64,000 nucleotides of DNA from CAZTDU01 sp964617355 (lineage in GTDB: Bacteria; Pseudomonadota; Gammaproteobacteria; Burkholderiales; SG8-39), in contig CAZTXP010000039.1 in the NCBI GenBank assembly GCA_964617355.1, positions 18,764 through 82,763 of the forward strand. The letters are read 5' to 3'. A model generated the notes under the pieces. The model saw nothing but the letters and a program-made list of their open reading frames with translations. It did not search any database and was not told the DNA's origin. Position numbers and translations under genes: made by a program. Position 1 is the first letter of the stretch; every line of letters starts with the position of its first letter. Positions 7,816 to 17,541 of this stretch are shown piece after piece.

Positions 7816-10800
7816 TCAGCGCACCTCGCTTGGCGACTGCGGCGTCGACGCGATGCCGCCGGCCGCGACCGGCGCCACCGGCGGATGCTCGCCGTCGGCG
7901 AGCGCCCGGCGTGACGCGAGCCAGGCCTGGAGCCGCTCGAAGTAGAGGTAGACCACGGGCGTAATGTACAGCGTCAGGACCTGCGACAGGATGAGGCCGC
8001 CGACGACCGCGAGGCCGAGCGGCATGCGCGCGCCGCCGCCGGCGCCGATGCCCATCGCGATCGGCAGGCTGCCCATCAGCGCCGCCATGGTCGTCATCAT
8101 GATCGGGCGGAAACGCACGATGCCGGACTCGAAGATTGCCTGCTCGGCGGTCTTGCCTCCGTGGCGCTGGGCCTCGATCGCGAAGTCGATCATCATGATC
8201 GCGTTCTTCTTCACGATGCCGACCAGCATGATGATGCCGACGAAGGCGTACATGTTGAGCTCGATGCCGAAGGCCAGCAGCGTGACGAGCGCGCCAAGGC
8301 CGGCCGTGGGCAGGCCGGAGAGGATGGTCAGCGGATGGATGAAGCTCTCGTACAGGATGCCCAGCACCAGGTAGATCACGAGCACGGACATCAACAGCAG
8401 CAGGCCCATGCCCTGCAGGGACTTCTCGAAGGCCTGCGCGGTGCCCTGGAACGAGGTATTCAGCGCCGCGGGGACTTGCAGTTCGACCATCGCCTTGCGC
8501 ACCTCGGCGATCGCCTCGGACAGCGCCACGCCCTGGCGCAGGTCGAACGACAGCGTGACTGACGGCAGCTGCCCGAGGTGCGTGACCGAGAGCGGCCCCA
8601 CGCCGTAGCTCAGCTTCGCGACCGCGTCCAGGGGCACCAGCGTCCCGGTGTTCGAGCGCACATAGAGCTTCGACAGCGCCGACGGGTCGGACTGGTACTT
8701 CGGCTCGAGCTCCAGGATCACCCAGTACTGGTTCGTGGCGGTGAAGATCGTCGACACCTGCGAGGAGCCGTAGGCGTTGTTCAGCGCCAGCTGGATCTGC
8801 TGCGCGGAGACGCCCAGGGTCGAGGCCTTCTCGCGCTGGATCTCGACCGTCACCTGCGGGCGCGCGATCTGCAGGTCGCTCGAGATGTCGACGAGGCCGG
8901 GCAGCGTGCGCAGCTTCGCCTCGATGCGCGGTGCCCACGCGTACAGCATCTCGGTGCTCGCGCCCTGCACCACGTACTGGTACGGCGCCTTGGTGAGCTG
9001 GCCGCCAATGCGGATCGCAGGCACGTTCTGCACGAAGGCCTTCACGCCCTGCAGGCGGGCCAGCTTCGGGCGCAGCCCGCGTACCACCTCGTCGGCGTTC
9101 TTGCGCTGGCCGAAGGGCTTCAGCGTGATGGTGATGCGGCCGCTGTTCATCGCCGGGTTGAAGTTGCTGGTGCCGACGAAGGACATCAACGCGTCGACGT
9201 TCGGGTCCTGGCGGATGATCTCCGCGACCTGCTGCTGCAGCGCCACCATGCCCTCGAACGAGATGTCCTGCGGGCCCTCGGTGAAGCAGAACAGCTGGCC
9301 GGAGTCCTCGCTCGGCAGGAAGCCCTTCGGCGCGCGCGCAAACAGCACCCCCGTCGCGACCACCACGCCGAGGAACACGAGCATCGTCAGCCGCTGGTGA
9401 CGCATCACCACGCGCAGGCTCGCCGCGTAGGCGTCGCGGAAGCCGTCGAAGGCGTTCTCGAACAGCATGTAGAGCCGTCCGTGCCTGGTCTCCGCCTCGT
9501 GCGGCTTGAGGATGAAGCGGCACATCATCGGCGTCAGGGTGAGGGAGACGAAGCCCGAGATCACCACCGCGACCATGATGACGACCGCGAACTCGTGCAG
9601 CAGCCGGCCGAGGATGCCGCCCATGAAGAGCACCGGGATGAACACCGCCGCGAGCGACAGCGTCATCGACACGATGGTGAACGCGATCTCGCGAGAGCCG
9701 TCGAGCGTCGCCTGCAGCACCCCCTTGCCCATTTCGAGGTGGCGCGTGATGTTCTCGAGCATGACGATCGCGTCGTCGACCACGAAGCCGACGCACAGCG
9801 TCAGCGCGAGCAGCGAGATGTTGTCGATGCTGTAGCCGAGCAGGTACATCACCGCGAAGGTGCCGACGATCGACATCGGCAGCGCGACGCTCGGGATGAT
9901 CGTCGCCGGGATGTTGCGCAGGAAGAGGAAGATCACCATCACCACGAGCGCGAGGGCGACCAGCAGCGTGAACTGCACCTCCTCGACCGAGGCGCGGATC
10001 GTCACCGAGCGGTCGAAGAGCACGTTGATGTCGATGCCGGGCGGGACCTCGGAGCGGAAGGTCGGCAGCAGCTTCTTGATGGACTCCACCACCTCGATCG
10101 TGTTCACGCCGGGCTGGCGCTGGATGGCGAGCACGATGCCGCGCTTGTCCTTGAACCACGCCGCGACCTTGTCGGTCTCCACGCTGTCGATGACGCGGCC
10201 GAGCTCGGAGAGGCGGATCGGCGATCCGTTGCGGTAGGTGACGATCACCGGCCGGTAGGCGGAGGCGTCGTACAGCTGGCCGGTCGACTGCACCGCGAAC
10301 ATGCGCTCCTTGCCGTAGAGCGTGCCGGTCGGCAGGTTGACGTTCGCCTGCGCGATCGCCTGCTGCACCTCGTTGATGCCGACGCCGCGGGCGGCAAGCG
10401 CGTCCGGATCGACTTGCACGCGCACCGCGTACTTCTGCTGGCCGAAGATCTGCACCTGCGCGACGCCGTTGATGGTCGAGATGCGCTGGGCGAGGAACGT
10501 CTCGGCGTACTCGTTGACGGTCGAGAGCGGCAGCGTGTCGGATGTCAGCGCGAGGTAGTAGACCGGGAAGTCGGCCGGGTTGACCTTGCGGAACGACGGC
10601 GGCGCCGGCATCGTCGCCGGCAGCTGGCGCGCCGCGGAGGCGATCGCGGAATTGACGTCCTGGGCGGCGGCGTCGATGTCCCGGTCGAGGCTGAACTGGA
10701 TCGTGATCGAGGTCGTGCCCTGCCCGCTGATCGACGTCATCTGGTCGACCCCGGCGATGGTGGAGAACTGCTTCTCGAGCGGCGTGGCGACCGCGGCGGC

Positions 10801-10977
10801 CATGGTCTCGGGGCTCGCGCCCGGCACCTGCGCAGTGACCTGGATGGTCGGGAAATCGACGTTCGGCAGGGTGCTCACCGGCAGCAGCCGGTAGGCGGCG
10901 AGGCCGAAGATCAGGATCCCCATCATGACGAGCACCGTCATGACGGGCCTGCGGACGAAGATTTCCGAGAGGTTCAT
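7816..10977 (-). CDS. RND multidrug efflux pump, HAE-1 (AcrB/MdtB) type
   Basis: Protein of 1053 residues, full length for the hydrophobe/amphiphile efflux family. It starts with the family signature MNLSEIFVRRPVMTVLVM and has a first-half transmembrane block containing CVGFVVDDAIVMLENITRH, whose paired aspartates in helix 4 carry the proton relay, and a matching second block (TLITILLA-type GIVKKNAIMMIDFAIEA). The MdtB/MdtC-like HAE-1 subgroup fits best. The start overlaps the adaptor stop (ATGA). No outer-membrane factor gene is adjacent, so a TolC-like protein from elsewhere must complete the pump. Confidence 0.93.
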   Translation of the reverse strand: MNLSEIFVRRPVMTVLVMMGILIFGLAAYRLLPVSTLPNVDFPTIQVTAQVPGASPETMAAAVATPLEKQFSTIAGVDQMTSISGQGTTSITIQFSLDRDIDAAAQDVNSAIASAARQLPATMPAPPSFRKVNPADFPVYYLALTSDTLPLSTVNEYAETFLAQRISTINGVAQVQIFGQQKYAVRVQVDPDALAARGVGINEVQQAIAQANVNLPTGTLYGKERMFAVQSTGQLYDASAYRPVIVTYRNGSPIRLSELGRVIDSVETDKVAAWFKDKRGIVLAIQRQPGVNTIEVVESIKKLLPTFRSEVPPGIDINVLFDRSVTIRASVEEVQFTLLVALALVVMVIFLFLRNIPATIIPSVALPMSIVGTFAVMYLLGYSIDNISLLALTLCVGFVVDDAIVMLENITRHLEMGKGVLQATLDGSREIAFTIVSMTLSLAAVFIPVLFMGGILGRLLHEFAVVIMVAVVISGFVSLTLTPMMCRFILKPHEAETRHGRLYMLFENAFDGFRDAYAASLRVVMRHQRLTMLVFLGVVVATGVLFARAPKGFLPSEDSGQLFCFTEGPQDISFEGMVALQQQVAEIIRQDPNVDALMSFVGTSNFNPAMNSGRITITLKPFGQRKNADEVVRGLRPKLARLQGVKAFVQNVPAIRIGGQLTKAPYQYVVQGASTEMLYAWAPRIEAKLRTLPGLVDISSDLQIARPQVTVEIQREKASTLGVSAQQIQLALNNAYGSSQVSTIFTATNQYWVILELEPKYQSDPSALSKLYVRSNTGTLVPLDAVAKLSYGVGPLSVTHLGQLPSVTLSFDLRQGVALSEAIAEVRKAMVELQVPAALNTSFQGTAQAFEKSLQGMGLLLLMSVLVIYLVLGILYESFIHPLTILSGLPTAGLGALVTLLAFGIELNMYAFVGIIMLVGIVKKNAIMMIDFAIEAQRHGGKTAEQAIFESGIVRFRPIMMTTMAALMGSLPIAMGIGAGGGARMPLGLAVVGGLILSQVLTLYITPVVYLYFERLQAWLASRRALADGEHPPVAPVAAGGIASTPQSPSEVR

Positions 10978-12137
10978 TTCTTAGCGCCCTCCTCCTGCAG
11001 CGTCACCTTCGCGTTCGGCGACAGCCGGAGCGCGCCGCGGACCACGACCTGCTCGCCGGGCGCCACGCCCGCGTCGAGTACCGCGACGTCGCCGTCGGTG
11101 CGCTTCACCGCGACCTTGCGTACCTCGACGCCGTCGCCCTTGACGACATAGACGAACTGGCCGACGGGACCGGTCTGCAGCGCTCGCGACGGCACCACGA
11201 TCGCCTTGTCGTCGTCGTAGAGCCGCATGCTGACGTTGACGAACTGGCCGGGCCACAGGGCGATGTCGCCGTTGTCGAACTGGGCGCGCAGCTTGATGGT
11301 GCCGGTCGTCGGGTCGACCGCGTTGTCGACGAACACGAGACGCCCCTGCGACGGCTTGCCGTCGCCCTTCGGCGCGGCGACCTCGACCGACAGCGGCCCG
11401 CCCGCCATGTACTTGCGCACCACCGGCAGCTCCTGCTCCGGGACCGCGAAGGTTACGTACACGGGGCGCACCTGGTTGATGACGACCAGCGCCGCGGTGT
11501 CGTTCGCCTTCACCAGGTTGCCGACCTGCAGCAGGACCTTGCCGACGAAACCGTCGAGCGGGGCGCGGATCGTGCAGTACTCGAGGTTGATGCGGGCGTT
11601 CTCCAGCGCCGCGGCGCTCGCCTTCGAGGTGGCCTCCGCCGTCTCGGCGTTGGTGCGGATCTGCGCGTACGCTTCCTTGGAGACGAAATTCTTCTCGAGC
11701 AGCTCCTGGTAGCGGCGTTCCTGCGAGCGGGCCTGGTCGCGCGCGGCGGCGTCTCGCTGCGCGTTCGCCTCCGCCTGCCGCAACGCGGCCTCGAACGGCC
11801 TCGCGTCGATCCGAAACAGCACCTCGCCCTTCTTCACCTCCTGGCCTTCACGGAAGTTCACCTCGACGATCTGCCCGTCGACGCGCGCCTTCAGCGACAC
11901 GGTGGAGTACGCCTCGACGTTGCCGATCGCCTGCACCCGCACAGGCACCGTCGCCTGGGCGGCCGCGGCCACGCCGACCGGCACCGGGCCGCCGGGCCCG
12001 CCCTTCTTGCCGCCCTTGTCCTTGGCCTTGTCGGCGCCGCCCTCGCCGCCCCGCATCTGCCATGCCGCCGCTCCGGCCGCGACCGCCACCACCAGCACCA
12101 GCACCAGCAAGCCGATCGCCTTGCCCGCCTTCACCAT
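10974..12137 (-). CDS. RND efflux periplasmic adaptor (membrane fusion protein)
   Basis: Protein of 387 residues: N-terminal hydrophobic anchor at about 6-28, a low-complexity Lys/Gly linker (DKAKDKGGKKGGPGGP), then the adaptor fold with the first lipoyl half (VSLKARVDGQIVEVNFREGQEVKKGEVLFRID), a coiled-coil hairpin (about residues 105-175), the second lipoyl half (YCTIRAPLDGFVGKV) and beta-barrel/membrane-proximal domains. MdtA-like. The gene overlaps the end of lysA by seven bases and the pump by four. Confidence 0.92.
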   Translation of the reverse strand: MVKAGKAIGLLVLVLVVAVAAGAAAWQMRGGEGGADKAKDKGGKKGGPGGPVPVGVAAAAQATVPVRVQAIGNVEAYSTVSLKARVDGQIVEVNFREGQEVKKGEVLFRIDARPFEAALRQAEANAQRDAAARDQARSQERRYQELLEKNFVSKEAYAQIRTNAETAEATSKASAAALENARINLEYCTIRAPLDGFVGKVLLQVGNLVKANDTAALVVINQVRPVYVTFAVPEQELPVVRKYMAGGPLSVEVAAPKGDGKPSQGRLVFVDNAVDPTTGTIKLRAQFDNGDIALWPGQFVNVSMRLYDDDKAIVVPSRALQTGPVGQFVYVVKGDGVEVRKVAVKRTDGDVAVLDAGVAPGEQVVVRGALRLSPNAKVTLQEEGAKK

Positions 12138-13378
12138 GCTGCCACCTGTTCCAGTGCGTACAGTTCGTCCACCGTCTCGCGCCGGCGGATCTCCCGCACC
12201 TCGCGATCGGACACCATGACTTCGGCAGCCCGCGGCCGCGTGTTGTAGTTGGAGCTCATGCACATGCCGTAGGCACCGGCAGACATCACTGCCAGCAGGT
12301 CGCCTTCCCTCGCCGCGAGTCGCCGTTCCTTGGCGAGGAAGTCGGCGCTTTCGCAGACCGGGCCGACCACGTCGTAAACGCCTTCCGGCGCCGCGGATTC
12401 CGTTCGCACCGCACGGACATCGTGCCATGCCCCGTAGAGCGAGGGACGCACAAGGTCGTTCATGGCGGCATCGACGACGAGGAAATTCCGTTCCTCGCCG
12501 TGCTTGAGGTATTCGACCTTCGTCAGCAAGACGCCAGCGTTGCCGACGAGCGAGCGCCCCGGATCGAGGATCAGCTTGTGCCGGCGCTCGCCGAGGGCCG
12601 CCAGCGCGCCGCCCACGAACGCGGCGATCGGCGCCGGGGCCTCGTCGCGGTAGCGGATACCCACCCCGCCTCCGAGGTCGACATGGGCCAGCGCGATCCC
12701 GGCGCGCTCGATTCGATCGACGAGATCGGCGATGCGCGTCGTCGCGTCCTCGAACGGCTGCGTGTCGAGCATCAACGAACCGATGTGGAACCCGATGCCC
12801 TCGACGCGGACGCCATCGCGCCGCGCGGCGTCGCGGTACAGCCGCTCGGCGTCCGCATACGCGACGCCGAATTTGTTCTGCTTCAATCCGGTCGAGATGT
12901 ACGGATGCGTCTTGGGGTCGACGTCCGGGTTCACCCGGAACGACACCGGCGCGACCTTCCCGAGCGCGCGAGCCACCTCGTCGACGCGCGCGAGCTCCGC
13001 TTCGGATTCGAGGTTGATCGACAGGATGCCGGCCTCGATCGCCCGGCGGATCTCCTCGCGCGACTTGCCGACGCCCGAGAAGACCACCTTGCGCGGGTCG
13101 CCGCCGGCCGCCAGTACGCGGGACAGCTCGCCCCCCGACACGATGTCGAACCCCGCACCAAGGCGCGCCATCAGCGCGAGCACGGACAGGTTCGAGTTCG
13201 CCTTGACCGAGTAGCACACCAGGGCGTCGCGGCCGCGCAGCGCGTCGGCGTATTCGCGGTACGCGCCTTCGATCGCCGCGCGCGAATAGACGTACGTTGG
13301 CGTGCCGAAGCGGGCGGCCACCTCGTCCAACGGCACACCCTCGACGCACAGCGCGCCCGCGCGGTATTCGAATCCCAT
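12131..13378 (-). CDS. lysA: Diaminopimelate decarboxylase
   Basis: Protein of 415 residues, normal length. It catalyses the last step of lysine synthesis, meso-diaminopimelate to lysine plus CO2, with pyridoxal phosphate. The PLP lysine is Lys59 in CYSVKANSN, HIGS and the LDLGGG-type phosphate-binding loop (VDLGGGVGIRY) follow, and the second-subunit active-site cysteine is in GPVCESADFLA. The alanine-racemase-like barrel is N-terminal and the beta domain C-terminal. It lies six bases behind lptM, as in many proteobacteria. Confidence 0.96.
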   Translation of the reverse strand: MGFEYRAGALCVEGVPLDEVAARFGTPTYVYSRAAIEGAYREYADALRGRDALVCYSVKANSNLSVLALMARLGAGFDIVSGGELSRVLAAGGDPRKVVFSGVGKSREEIRRAIEAGILSINLESEAELARVDEVARALGKVAPVSFRVNPDVDPKTHPYISTGLKQNKFGVAYADAERLYRDAARRDGVRVEGIGFHIGSLMLDTQPFEDATTRIADLVDRIERAGIALAHVDLGGGVGIRYRDEAPAPIAAFVGGALAALGERRHKLILDPGRSLVGNAGVLLTKVEYLKHGEERNFLVVDAAMNDLVRPSLYGAWHDVRAVRTESAAPEGVYDVVGPVCESADFLAKERRLAAREGDLLAVMSAGAYGMCMSSNYNTRPRAAEVMVSDREVREIRRRETVDELYALEQVAAW

Positions 13379-13383
13379 GCGGC

Positions 13384-13578
13384 CTACTTGCGCGCGTCCG
13401 AGCCGGGCTCGGGATCGGTCGGCGTACCCTTCGGGTACGGCACCGGCCGATATTCGTCGGGGTTGGGCTTCTTCACGTTCGATGGCGGATTCTCGCGCAG
13501 GTACAGGGGCCCCTTCTGCCCGCAGGCGGAGAGGAGCGCAACGGACGCGAGCGCGGCGAGGATCCGGATGGTGTACAT
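13384..13578 (-). CDS. lptM: LptM-like small lipoprotein (YifL family)
   Basis: Protein of 64 residues. A short signal peptide ends in the lipobox LLSAC, and the mature protein begins CGQKGPLYL, the hallmark of the LptM/YifL family, which in E. coli assists assembly of the LptD-LptE outer-membrane LPS translocon. The proline-rich tail (PPSNVKKPNPDEYRP) is usual. ATG 13578 is chosen because it gives a normal lipoprotein signal; an alternative in-frame ATG at 13602 would add eight residues. Confidence 0.85.
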   Translation of the reverse strand: MYTIRILAALASVALLSACGQKGPLYLRENPPSNVKKPNPDEYRPVPYPKGTPTDPEPGSDARK

Positions 13579-13624
13579 GGAGGGAGCGGTAGAATTCTTC
13601 ATGGTAGCAGGATCGGACGACGGC

Positions 13625-13951
13625 ATGACTGACTCGGAATTCGAATCCCTCGCGGATGCCGCGCTCGCGGCCGCGGAGCGCGCCATCGAGGCGAGCGGCG
13701 CAGACGTGGACTTGCAGTGGAAGGGCGCTGGCGTGCTCGAGGTGGAGTTCGCGGATGGCACGAAAATGGTGCTCAACCGCCATGGCGCGGCGCGCGAGAT
13801 CTGGGTCGCGGCGCGCAGTGGCGGATTCCATTTTCGCCACGACGGACGAAGCTGGCGAGATACGCGCGACGGCACCGAACTGTTTCCCGCGCTGTCGAGG
13901 CTGGTGTCGGCGCAGTCGGGCGCCGCGGTGATCCTTTCGTCGGCTTCCTGA
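13625..13951 (+). CDS. cyaY: Frataxin homologue, iron-sulfur assembly regulator
   Basis: Protein of 108 residues, the usual CyaY length. It begins MTDSEFESLADAALAAAERAIE, the acidic first helix that binds iron, followed by the beta sheet with VDLQWKGAGVLEVEF, MVLNRH, REIWVAARSGGFHF and a final helix (ELFPALSRLVSAQSG). CyaY modulates IscS-IscU activity. An upstream ATG at 13601 is in frame, but 13625 matches family start positions. A TAGAAT -10-like hexamer at 13590-13595 may serve it. It is divergent from lptM and convergent with mrcA, whose stop is only seven bases away. Confidence 0.93.
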   Translation: MTDSEFESLADAALAAAERAIEASGADVDLQWKGAGVLEVEFADGTKMVLNRHGAAREIWVAARSGGFHFRHDGRSWRDTRDGTELFPALSRLVSAQSGAAVILSSAS

Positions 13952-13958
13952 GCCGGCG

Positions 13959-16295
13959 CTAGCCGGGGAACGAAGGCGCCGGCTTTGCGGGTGCCTCGCC
14001 AGGACTGCCGCCGGGTGCGCCGGGTGCGGATTCTCCCGAGGGTTCGCGCGGAATGTTCTCCTGGTAGAAGAACTCGGATGCGCGCTTGCCGTCTCGGGGA
14101 GCGCCAGGTTCGCCGCCCGGGTCGGCGCTCACCACGCCGGTCGGCACGGCGCGCGGCACCTCGGGGACGCCCTTCAGGACCTTTTCCATGTAGCTGATCC
14201 AGATCGGCAGGGCCGTCAGCCCCCCCGTCTCGTTGCGGCCCAGGTTCTTGGGCTGGTCGTAGCCGACCCACGCGATGCCGACGAGGTTGGCGTTGCTGTA
14301 TCCGCAGAACCATGCGTCCACGTGTTCGTTCGTGGTGCCGGTCTTTCCCGCGAGGTCGCGACGGCCAATCTTCGAGGCGCGGCCTGCGGTGCCGTAGCGC
14401 GTCACGTCCTGCAGCATCGAGTCCATGATGAAGGCGTTGCGCCCGTCGATCGCGCGCAGCGCTTCGTCGCCCGCGCGGACCGGCTTCGCCGTGCCCAGGG
14501 AATTGCCGCGATCGTCGACGATGCGCGAAATGAAGTAGGGCTGGACCAGGTATCCCCCGTTCGCGAACACCGAGTAGGCGCGCGCCTGCTGGATCGGCGT
14601 CACCGCGCCCGCGCCCAGCGCCATGGTCAGGTAGGCCGGGTGCTTGTCCGCCTCGAAGCCGAAGCGCGTCACGTAGTCCTGCGCGTACTTCGGGCCGATG
14701 GCCTGAAGGATGCGGATCGAGACCATGTTCTTCGACTTCGCGAGGCCGGTGCGCATCGGCATCGGCCCCTCGAACTTGCCGTCGTAGTTCTTCGGCTCCC
14801 AGCGCTGGCTGCCGGTGACGTCGGCCTCCACCACGATCGGCTCGTCGGGGATGATCGTCGCCGGCGTGAAGCCCTTCTCGAGCGACGCCGAGTAGATGAA
14901 GGGCTTGAAGGACGAGCCCGGCTGCCGCCACGCCTGCGTGACGTGGTTGAACTTGTTGCGATTGAAGTCGAAGCCGCCGACGAGGGCCCGGATCGCGCCG
15001 TCGTTGGGATCGACGGACACGAACGCGGCCTCGGCCTCCGGCAGCTGCGCGACCTGCCAGGCGTTCTTCTCGCCGCGCACGACGCGAATCAGGGCGCCGC
15101 GCCGGATGCGGCGAGGGGGGGCGGCCTTGTCGTCCAGGGACCGGGCGACGTACTTTAGGGCCTCGCCCGTGATCGTGATCTCCTCGCCGCTCTTGAGTAC
15201 CGCCCGGACTTCCTTCGCGCTGGCTGCGATGACCAGCGCGGCCAGCAGGTCCTCGCTGTCGAACATGTCGGCCAGCGCTTCTTCATAGGCGTCCTCGTTC
15301 GCAGTGGGCGCGAGGTCCGCGAAGCCTTCGGGCCCCCGGTAGCCGTGGCGGCGCTCGTATTCGAGCAAGCCGCGACGCAATGCGGCGTATGCGGCCTCCT
15401 GGTCGGCTTGCCGGATCGTCGTGTAGACCCGGAATCCCTTGGTGTAGACCTCCTCCGGGTACAAGTCGTGTACGGCCTGCCGGACCATTTCCGCGACGTA
15501 TTCGGCTCGCACGGGGAAGTCGTCCACCGTGCGCCGCGTCTGCAGTGTCGCCTTCGAGGCCTCGGCGAACTGCGCGTCGGTGATATGGCCGAGTTCCTTC
15601 ATCCGGCGCAGCACGTAGAGCTGGCGCTGCTTGGCGCGTTGCGGATTTGCAACAGGGTTGAAGGTCGACGGCGCCTTGGGCAGGCCGGCCAGCATCGCGG
15701 TCTCGGCGAGGCTGAGGCCGTCGAGGGATTTTCCGTAGTAGATCTGCGCCGCCGCGGCGAAGCCGTAGGCGCGCTGCCCAAGGTAGATCTGGTTCACGTA
15801 CAGCTCGAGGATCTGCTCCTTCGTAAGGTTGGCCTCGATCTTGTAAGACAGCATGGCTTCATAAAGCTTGCGCGTGAGGGTCTTCTCCGTGGAGAGGAAG
15901 AAGTTCCGCGCCACCTGCATCGTGATCGTGCTCGCGCCCTGCCGTCGTCCGCCCGAGGAGACGTTCTGGTAGGCCGCGCGCATCACGCCGACATAGTCGA
16001 CGCCCGAGTGCTGGTAGAAGCGCTCGTCCTCGGCGGCGAGGATGGCGTTCTTCAGCGTCGCGGGTACCGCCTTGATCGCGACGACCGTGCGGCGTTCCTC
16101 GCCGAACTCGCCGATCAGCGTTCCTTCGGCCGTGTACACCCGAAGGGGGATCTTGGGCTGGTAATCGGTGATCGTGTCCAGCGAGGGCAGCTGGGGGTAG
16201 GTGACCGCGACGACGAAGACCGCGCCCATCAGGGCGACGATGGCGCAGCCGGCCAGGAAGACCAGCGGAAACAGCAAAAAACGTAGCCACTTCAA
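13959..16295 (-). CDS. mrcA: Penicillin-binding protein 1A (bifunctional transglycosylase/transpeptidase)
   Basis: Protein of 778 residues with one N-terminal membrane anchor (about 5-32). The transglycosylase domain shows AAEDERFYQHSGVD, GASTITMQVARN, LTKEQILELYVNQIYLGQ, and the transpeptidase domain the serine motif SSFK (in QPGSSFKPF), SKN and KTGTTNEH. Between them is an OB-like PBP1A insert. It polymerises and cross-links peptidoglycan in the periplasm. The C-terminal tail is rich in Pro, Gly and Ala. It diverges from pilM, as commonly seen in proteobacteria. Confidence 0.96.
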   Translation of the reverse strand: MKWLRFLLFPLVFLAGCAIVALMGAVFVVAVTYPQLPSLDTITDYQPKIPLRVYTAEGTLIGEFGEERRTVVAIKAVPATLKNAILAAEDERFYQHSGVDYVGVMRAAYQNVSSGGRRQGASTITMQVARNFFLSTEKTLTRKLYEAMLSYKIEANLTKEQILELYVNQIYLGQRAYGFAAAAQIYYGKSLDGLSLAETAMLAGLPKAPSTFNPVANPQRAKQRQLYVLRRMKELGHITDAQFAEASKATLQTRRTVDDFPVRAEYVAEMVRQAVHDLYPEEVYTKGFRVYTTIRQADQEAAYAALRRGLLEYERRHGYRGPEGFADLAPTANEDAYEEALADMFDSEDLLAALVIAASAKEVRAVLKSGEEITITGEALKYVARSLDDKAAPPRRIRRGALIRVVRGEKNAWQVAQLPEAEAAFVSVDPNDGAIRALVGGFDFNRNKFNHVTQAWRQPGSSFKPFIYSASLEKGFTPATIIPDEPIVVEADVTGSQRWEPKNYDGKFEGPMPMRTGLAKSKNMVSIRILQAIGPKYAQDYVTRFGFEADKHPAYLTMALGAGAVTPIQQARAYSVFANGGYLVQPYFISRIVDDRGNSLGTAKPVRAGDEALRAIDGRNAFIMDSMLQDVTRYGTAGRASKIGRRDLAGKTGTTNEHVDAWFCGYSNANLVGIAWVGYDQPKNLGRNETGGLTALPIWISYMEKVLKGVPEVPRAVPTGVVSADPGGEPGAPRDGKRASEFFYQENIPREPSGESAPGAPGGSPGEAPAKPAPSFPG

Positions 16296-16380
16296 GGGAC
16301 TTGGACCGATCCCGGAAAAGGTTGCAGGGGGCCAGGGAAAGGTAGCATGATAGCCCTCCCCCTGCTTGCGGAGGATTCAC

Positions 16381-16409
16381 TAGACACGGGGGATAGTTGT
16401 TGCTAGGAT
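16381..16409 (+). promoter_or_regulatory. Sigma-70-type promoter for pilMNOPQ
   Basis: TAGACA (-35, five of six consensus bases) and TAGGAT (-10, four of six, with an extended TG at 16401-16402) are separated by exactly 17 bases. Transcription would begin near 16416, about 49 bases before the pilM ATG. Confidence 0.5.
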
Positions 16410-16464
16410 TTCACGCAGATTCTACGTATCGTGCCTAACGCGCAGATACGAAAGGGAAAAAGGG

Positions 16465-17541
16465 ATGAGCCTAGACATCTTCAAGCCGAAAGCACCGCCG
16501 TTGTTCGGGCTGGACATCAGTTCTTCGTCGGTGAAGATGCTGGAAATCGTCGACGCCGGGAAGGGCGCCTACCGCGTCGAGCGCTATGCCATCGAGCCGC
16601 TGCCTCGAGAGGCGGTGGTGGACGGAAACATCAATAACCTGGAGGCGGTCGCCGAGGCGGTGAAGCGCGGCCACAAGCGCCTCGCCACTCGCACCAAGCA
16701 CGTCGCCATGTGCGTGCCCTCCGGCGCGGTGATCACCAAGAAGATCATCGTGCAGGGCGGCATGCGCGAGGACGAGCTCGAGGTGCAGGTCGAGGGCGAG
16801 GCCAACCAGTACATCCCGTTCGCGCTCGAGGAGGTCAACCTCGACTTCCAGGTCGTGGGTCCGTCGCCGACCAACCCCGACGAGCAGGAAGTCATGATCG
16901 CGGCGACCCGCAAGGAAAAGGTCGAGGACCGCGTCGCGGTGGCCGAGTCCGCGGGCCTGAAGGCCCTAGTCATGGACGTCGAGTCGATGGCCCAGCAGTC
17001 GGCCCTCGGGCTCGTGGTGCGCCAGCTCCCGGGCGCCGGCAAGGACCAGAACATCGCCATCGTCGACGTCGGCGCCAACGTGATGCAGGTTTCCGTGCTG
17101 CGCAACGACCAGTCGGTGTACAGCCGCGAGCAGGCCTTCGGCGGATCGCAGCTGACGCAGGACATCTGCAACCGCTACGGCATGAACCCGGAGGAAGCCG
17201 AGAACGCGAAGCGCTCCGGCGGCCTGCCCGACGACTTCGAGGCCGAGGTGCTGCGCCCGTTCATGGAGAACCTGTCCATGGAGATCCAGCGCGCGCTGCA
17301 GTTCTTCTTCACTTCGACCTCGTACAACACCGTCGACCACATCCTGCTCGCCGGCGGCTCGGCCGTCATCCCGGGCCTCGACGAGGTCGTGAACACCCGC
17401 ACCCAGGTTCCCACGATCGTCGCCAATCCGTTCGCCGCCATGCAGGCTTCGCCGCGCATCCAGATGAAGAAGCTCGTCATCGACGCGCCCAGCCTGATCG
17501 TCGCCTGCGGCCTCGCACTGCGGAGGTTCGACCCGACATGA
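16465..17541 (+). CDS. pilM: Type IV pilus assembly protein PilM
   Basis: Protein of 358 residues with the actin-like ATPase fold: phosphate loop GLDISSSSVKMLEI near the start, NIAIVDVGANVMQVSVL as second phosphate motif and ILLAGGSAVIPGLDEVV as adenosine motif. PilM forms the cytoplasmic ring that binds the N-terminal peptide of PilN and links the motor to the inner-membrane alignment complex. First gene of a five-gene operon, preceded by an AAAAAGGG ribosome binding site. Confidence 0.96.
   Translation: MSLDIFKPKAPPLFGLDISSSSVKMLEIVDAGKGAYRVERYAIEPLPREAVVDGNINNLEAVAEAVKRGHKRLATRTKHVAMCVPSGAVITKKIIVQGGMREDELEVQVEGEANQYIPFALEEVNLDFQVVGPSPTNPDEQEVMIAATRKEKVEDRVAVAESAGLKALVMDVESMAQQSALGLVVRQLPGAGKDQNIAIVDVGANVMQVSVLRNDQSVYSREQAFGGSQLTQDICNRYGMNPEEAENAKRSGGLPDDFEAEVLRPFMENLSMEIQRALQFFFTSTSYNTVDHILLAGGSAVIPGLDEVVNTRTQVPTIVANPFAAMQASPRIQMKKLVIDAPSLIVACGLALRRFDPT

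Noticed and set aside
8578..11151. An 857-residue plus-strand frame opposite the RND pump
   Set aside because: Antisense shadow; the minus strand encodes a full-length HAE-1 pump with all motifs.
12062..13951. A 629-residue plus-strand frame ending with cyaY
   Set aside because: Only its last 108 codons (from 13625) match frataxin; the rest is antisense of lysA and lptM.
16296..16380. Promoter for mrcA on the minus strand (TATCAT at 16352-16347)
   Set aside because: A -10-like hexamer exists but no acceptable -35 at 16-18 bases.
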